The notes beneath the pieces are model-generated. The model did no database searches. It was not told the origin of the DNA and saw nothing but the letters and a program-made list of their open reading frames with translations. A program made the position numbers and the translations under genes. From a virus: a stretch of 22,181 nucleotides of DNA. How positions within the stretch are numbered: the first letter of the stretch is position 1; every line of letters begins with the position of its first letter. This document shows positions 20,267-22,181 of this stretch, piece after piece. The stretch covers positions 1 to 22,181 of the IMG/VR virus record IMGVR_UViG_3300032240_000831. One strand, given 5' to 3'.

Positions 20267-20479
20267 ATGAAGGCTTATGTCAACACAATGATCTCGCAAG
20301 AGATTGAAGTGCCGGAGGGCACTACCAAGCAAGACATTCTCAACTTCCTTGCTGAGCATCAAAGTTTCAATGATGCCTTTGCGGGTGTCAGCGATCCTGA
20401 GCAGACTATGCGTATCACTGGCATTACAGTGATTGACGAATCCATTGACTCAATTGGTGAGGAGAGCTACGATGCCTAA
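20267..20479 (+). CDS. Small acidic phage protein, 70 aa, unknown
   Basis: A GTG at 20261 would add two residues, but ATG 20267, six bases after AGGAGA, is the better start and gives 70 residues. The sequence (MKAYVNTMISQEIEVPEGTT, later DILNFLAEHQSFNDAFAGV, MRITGITVIDESIDSIGEE) reads as a small alpha/beta protein similar in style to phage proteins with an IEVPEG-TKQDILNFL segment. The last 8 bases overlap the next gene, whose GGAGAG ribosome site lies inside this one. Confidence 0.8.
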   Translation: MKAYVNTMISQEIEVPEGTTKQDILNFLAEHQSFNDAFAGVSDPEQTMRITGITVIDESIDSIGEESYDA

Positions 20480-21029
20480 TTGGTGCAACAACACACTAGA
20501 GCTGGTTCACGAAGACCCAGCAATGATCGCCCGTGCCAAAGCCGCCTTCAAGCGTGGCGAACTGTTGAATGAATTCATTCCAGTGCCTAAAGAGTTGAGT
20601 GAGGCTGCTGCCGATGGGTCGGTCAAAGAAGACTTAGTGGCCAAGTATGGTTACAGCGACTGGTATGGCTTCTGTGTGGCCAACTGGGGTACCAAGTGGG
20701 ATGTAGGTGGCGGTGACGCTACTGATCACACCATGGAAGACGATGGCGGTCACCGACTGTCAGTGAGTTTTGAAAGTGCCTGGGCTCCACCTTGTGCTGC
20801 CTATGAGAAGCTGGTAGAGTTGGGCTTTGAAGTCCGGGCGTTCTACTACGAGCCTGGCATGGCGTTTGCTGGTATTTGGGACAACGGTAGCGATGACTAT
20901 TACGAGTACGGTGGCTTGGACAGTAAGGGCATTGAAGAGACCCTGCCAGTAGAGCTTGACGAGATGTTCTGTATCTCTGAAGATGTGGCACAGTGGGAAG
21001 AAGAGAACGCAGAGGAAGAGGAAGAATAA
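20472..21029 (+). CDS. DUF1281/YubB-like ferredoxin-fold protein
   Basis: The frame is open from 20433. The ATG at 20472, after GGAGAG, gives the family's characteristic MPNWCNNTLEL start and 185 residues. Further signatures are LLNEFIPVPKEL (about 31-42), NWGTKWDVGG (71-80), LSVSFESAWAPP (96-107) and YYEPGMAFAGIWDNG (125-139). These define the Api92/YubB-type domain found in phages and plasmids, whose molecular function is not established. The C-terminus is a run of Glu residues. It closes the operon starting at 19998. The hairpin at 21039-21081 follows. Confidence 0.88.
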   Translation: MPNWCNNTLELVHEDPAMIARAKAAFKRGELLNEFIPVPKELSEAAADGSVKEDLVAKYGYSDWYGFCVANWGTKWDVGGGDATDHTMEDDGGHRLSVSFESAWAPPCAAYEKLVELGFEVRAFYYEPGMAFAGIWDNGSDDYYEYGGLDSKGIEETLPVELDEMFCISEDVAQWEEENAEEEEE

Positions 21030-21038
21030 GTTTGCTCC

Positions 21039-21081
21039 GGGAGGGGTGCGGGGGTAGTGTCCCGTAGTAGCAACCCCTCCC
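21039..21081 (+). terminator. Strong hairpin after the DUF1281-like gene
   Basis: GGGAGGGGT (21039-21047) pairs perfectly with ACCCCTCCC (21073-21081), and the loop contains further G-rich/C-rich pairing. No T-run follows, so it may attenuate, protect the mRNA 3' end or act with a factor rather than as a classical terminator. Confidence 0.55.
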
Positions 21082-21102
21082 ATCCTTGAATAACCCTAGG
21101 GG

Positions 21103-21131
21103 TTGACGGGTCTTTGTTTTAGTGTTATAAT
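21103..21131 (+). promoter_or_regulatory. Sigma70 promoter with degenerate operator
   Basis: TTGACG (21103-21108), 17 bases, TATAAT (21126-21131). TTTGTTTTAG replaces TTGGTTTTACC, so the regulator may bind weakly or not at all. The preceding AACCC-TA-GGGGTT dyad is retained. AAAGGAGC serves the ATG at 21159. Confidence 0.9.
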
Positions 21132-21158
21132 ACACACATACACTAAAAAGGAGCTCGT

Positions 21159-21428
21159 ATGCAAAGCACTATTAAAAACGCAAACATCGCGTATGTCAAA
21201 GTTCAAGTAAACAAAAAGCTACAAACTGTTCGTGTGTTAGCTACTTTTGACAGTACTAAAAGAGACAAAGACGGTAATATTATCGTTAACATTACAAACG
21301 CTGTTTTTAAAAGCGGAGACGTAGCAACTTTAGACACACAAACTGCAGAACAGCGCTCTGTGTCAATTGCTAATACTATCGCACTAGCCAAAAAAGTGTT
21401 GCGTACAGACAACATCTTGTTAGTATAA
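21159..21428 (+). CDS. Small phage protein, 89 aa, unknown
   Basis: An 89-residue protein rich in Asn, Thr and Val. Alternating strands (IAYVKVQVNKKLQTVRVLATF, then GNIIVNITNAVFKSGDVATL) are followed by a helix SIANTIALAKKVLR. Codons are more A/T-rich than in the genes at 18035-21029, hinting at separate origin or lower expression optimisation. It is monocistronic, followed immediately by the hairpin at 21435-21467 that also carries the next -35. No function is recognised. Confidence 0.8.
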   Translation: MQSTIKNANIAYVKVQVNKKLQTVRVLATFDSTKRDKDGNIIVNITNAVFKSGDVATLDTQTAEQRSVSIANTIALAKKVLRTDNILLV

Positions 21429-21434
21429 CCCTAC

Positions 21435-21467
21435 AGCGCATAGTGTTATTATTTGACACTATGCGCT
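21435..21467 (+). terminator. Terminator-like hairpin overlapping the next promoter
   Basis: A perfect 11-bp stem, AGCGCATAGTG (21435-21445) with CACTATGCGCT (21457-21467), followed by TTCC. The -35 TTGACA (21453-21458) spans the loop and the first bases of the 3' arm. Confidence 0.8.
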
Positions 21468-21481
21468 TTCCATGTTATAAT
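21453..21481 (+). promoter_or_regulatory. Sigma70 promoter fused to an upstream hairpin (class C)
   Basis: TTGACA (21453-21458), 17 bases, TATAAT (21476-21481). The spacer is the 3' arm of the hairpin plus TTCCATG, with no TGGT-N3-ACCA. Confidence 0.93.
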
Positions 21482-21507
21482 ACACACATACACTAAAAGG
21501 AGCAACT

Positions 21508-21651
21508 ATGACAGACCTACAACACGAACTCGCTGTAGCAATGCTACGCATACAAGACCTGCTAGAGGAAGCGGAACTTGACGAGCATGAGGCAATACAA
21601 AATGCTTACAATGCGCTTGCATGTGCTATTGACGAAGAACTTGTCAAATAA
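21508..21651 (+). CDS. Small acidic helical protein, 47 aa, unknown
   Basis: ATG 21508 follows AAAAGGAGC and the promoter at 21453. The 48-codon frame ends in TAA at 21651. The product (MTDLQHELAVAMLRIQDLLE, EAELDEHEAIQNAYNALACA, IDEELVK) is acidic and almost entirely helical, probably a short helical hairpin. Promoter, ribosome site and the following hairpin frame it exactly as a monocistronic unit. No target or function can be given. Confidence 0.78.
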   Translation: MTDLQHELAVAMLRIQDLLEEAELDEHEAIQNAYNALACAIDEELVK

Positions 21652-21657
21652 CACTAC

Positions 21658-21690
21658 AGCGCACAGGGTCTTTAGTTGACGCTGTGCGCT
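21658..21690 (+). terminator. Terminator-like hairpin overlapping the next promoter
   Basis: A 9-bp stem AGCGCACAG (21658-21666) with CTGTGCGCT (21682-21690), followed by TTCC. The -35 TTGACG (21676-21681) lies in the loop, immediately before the 3' arm. Confidence 0.78.
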
Positions 21691-21704
21691 TTCCATGTTA
21701 TAAT
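21676..21704 (+). promoter_or_regulatory. Sigma70 promoter fused to an upstream hairpin (class C)
   Basis: TTGACG (21676-21681), 17 bases, TATAAT (21699-21704). The GCGCTTTCCATGT sequence of the spacer is shared with the promoter at 21453. Confidence 0.92.
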
Positions 21705-21734
21705 ACACTTACACTAAACAAAACGGAGTTGAAC

Positions 21735-22121
21735 ATGCAGACATTTACTACACTTAACACAAACGGACGCGGCCACTGGAGCAACACTGCTAAAGCAGTA
21801 GACATTGTGAAGCTGGACTTGCAGTACATTAACAACGAGAGAGACTTCGGCGAGCTGTGCGTGTACTTTAACACAGACACTTGGGACGTTAACGCATTAG
21901 GACTCATTTACACAGACAAACAGTTTATGCAGGAACTGCGTACATACTTGCAAACGCTGGGCTTTGCTGAAGCTGAAGCAAACGATGTAAGCTACAGCGA
22001 GCAGGGGATGCAAAGCGATGTGTATGTTAGCTGTGACGTAGGGGCCGCATTTATCGCAGGGCTTGCACGCTTGGACCCTGCACATGTGCAAAACGTTTGG
22101 GAAGAGTGCGCGGACATCTAA
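21735..22121 (+). CDS. Phage protein, 128 aa, unknown
   Basis: The frame is open from 21684, but that part is promoter. ATG 21735, with CGGAG (21724-21728), gives 128 residues starting MQTFTTLNTNGRGHWSNTAK. Alternating strands and helices follow: DFGELCVYFNTDTWDVNALG, FMQELRTYLQTLGFAEAEAN, QSDVYVSCDVGAAFIAGL. The acidic alpha/beta make-up suggests a soluble globular protein. It is monocistronic, ending 16 bases before the next hairpin-promoter. No family is recognised. Confidence 0.83.
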   Translation: MQTFTTLNTNGRGHWSNTAKAVDIVKLDLQYINNERDFGELCVYFNTDTWDVNALGLIYTDKQFMQELRTYLQTLGFAEAEANDVSYSEQGMQSDVYVSCDVGAAFIAGLARLDPAHVQNVWEECADI

Positions 22122-22137
22122 TAGTGTACTAAAGTGG

Positions 22138-22165
22138 AAGGGCTTTGGTTGACACTAGAGCCCTT
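22138..22165 (+). terminator. Terminator whose loop contains the next -35
   Basis: A 7-bp stem AAGGGCT (22138-22144) with AGCCCTT (22159-22165), continuing into TT. The entire TTGACA (22149-22154) lies in the 14-base loop. This is the clearest of the three hairpin-promoter fusions. Confidence 0.82.
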
Positions 22166-22177
22166 TTGCGTTATAAT
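22149..22177 (+). promoter_or_regulatory. Sigma70 promoter at the right edge (class C)
   Basis: TTGACA (22149-22154), 17 bases, TATAAT (22172-22177). Its gene lies beyond the window. Confidence 0.92.
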
Positions 22178-22181
22178 ACAC

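Noticed and set aside
20719-21135. 138- and 107-codon minus-strand frames
   Set aside because: They are antisense to the DUF1281-like gene, whose family motifs are clear on the plus strand.
1-22181. Insertion sequences or integrase/att site at the tRNA
   Set aside because: No transposase or integrase frame is present, and no exact repeat of the tRNA 3' end was noticed within the window.

Overview
The window looks like part of the genome of a large tailed bacteriophage (Caudoviricetes, probably T4-like in broad organisation) infecting a Gram-negative, proteobacterium-like host. Evidence: a giant collagen-containing tail-fibre gene, a second large virion protein, a SleB-type endolysin beside a small membrane protein, an ATP-dependent DNA ligase, HNH and GIY-YIG nucleases, an encoded tRNA, and dense arrays of tiny genes behind strong sigma70 promoters. 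The host is inferred only from the bacterial look of two phage-carried proteins (IF-1 and ErpA) and from perfect TTGACA-17-TATAAT promoters; it cannot be named from the sequence.

Layout. 1-4713 (minus): tail-fibre-like protein running off the left edge (first 1571 residues present). 4822-5679 (plus): Cys4 small protein and HNH nuclease, closed by a bidirectional terminator. 5717-7487 (minus): operon of DNA ligase, an 80-aa protein and translation initiation factor IF-1. 7566-7889 (minus): ErpA-like Fe-S carrier, divergent from a 2OG-Fe(II) oxygenase/HD-like fusion (7936-8976, plus). 8973-10160 (minus): endolysin, holin-like protein and a small basic protein with a T4-type capsid-targeting N-terminus. 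10261-12849 (minus): 862-aa virion protein. 12931-14973 (plus): two GT9-like glycosyltransferases around two small ORFs. 14970-16194 (minus): three overlapping small ORFs (one with a tail-fibre signature) and a lipoprotein/membrane protein.

16195-17392 has no protein gene. It holds 11-bp tandem iterons, GC-rich direct repeats, a promoter, a tRNA with anticodon CAT and CCA encoded, and, 18 bases after it, a roughly 245-nt region that folds into a closed multi-branched RNA not matching RNase P, tmRNA or group I introns. This is the best candidate for something undescribed.

17393-22181 (plus) is an early/accessory arm. At least nine perfectly spaced sigma70 promoters each drive one to three small genes with near-identical leaders (ACACACTAAGGAGC type). 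Six promoters, including one at 13720, carry a dyad TGGT-N3-ACCA or a one-base variant inside the -35/-10 spacer, in two subclasses (N3 = AAA or TTT at different offsets). This suggests one regulator controlling a dispersed regulon. Three others place the -35 box in or beside the loop of the preceding gene's hairpin, fusing hairpin and promoter. Several genes in this arm, and one at 13783, are short ORFs of about 50 codons identified from promoter, ribosome site and reading frame.
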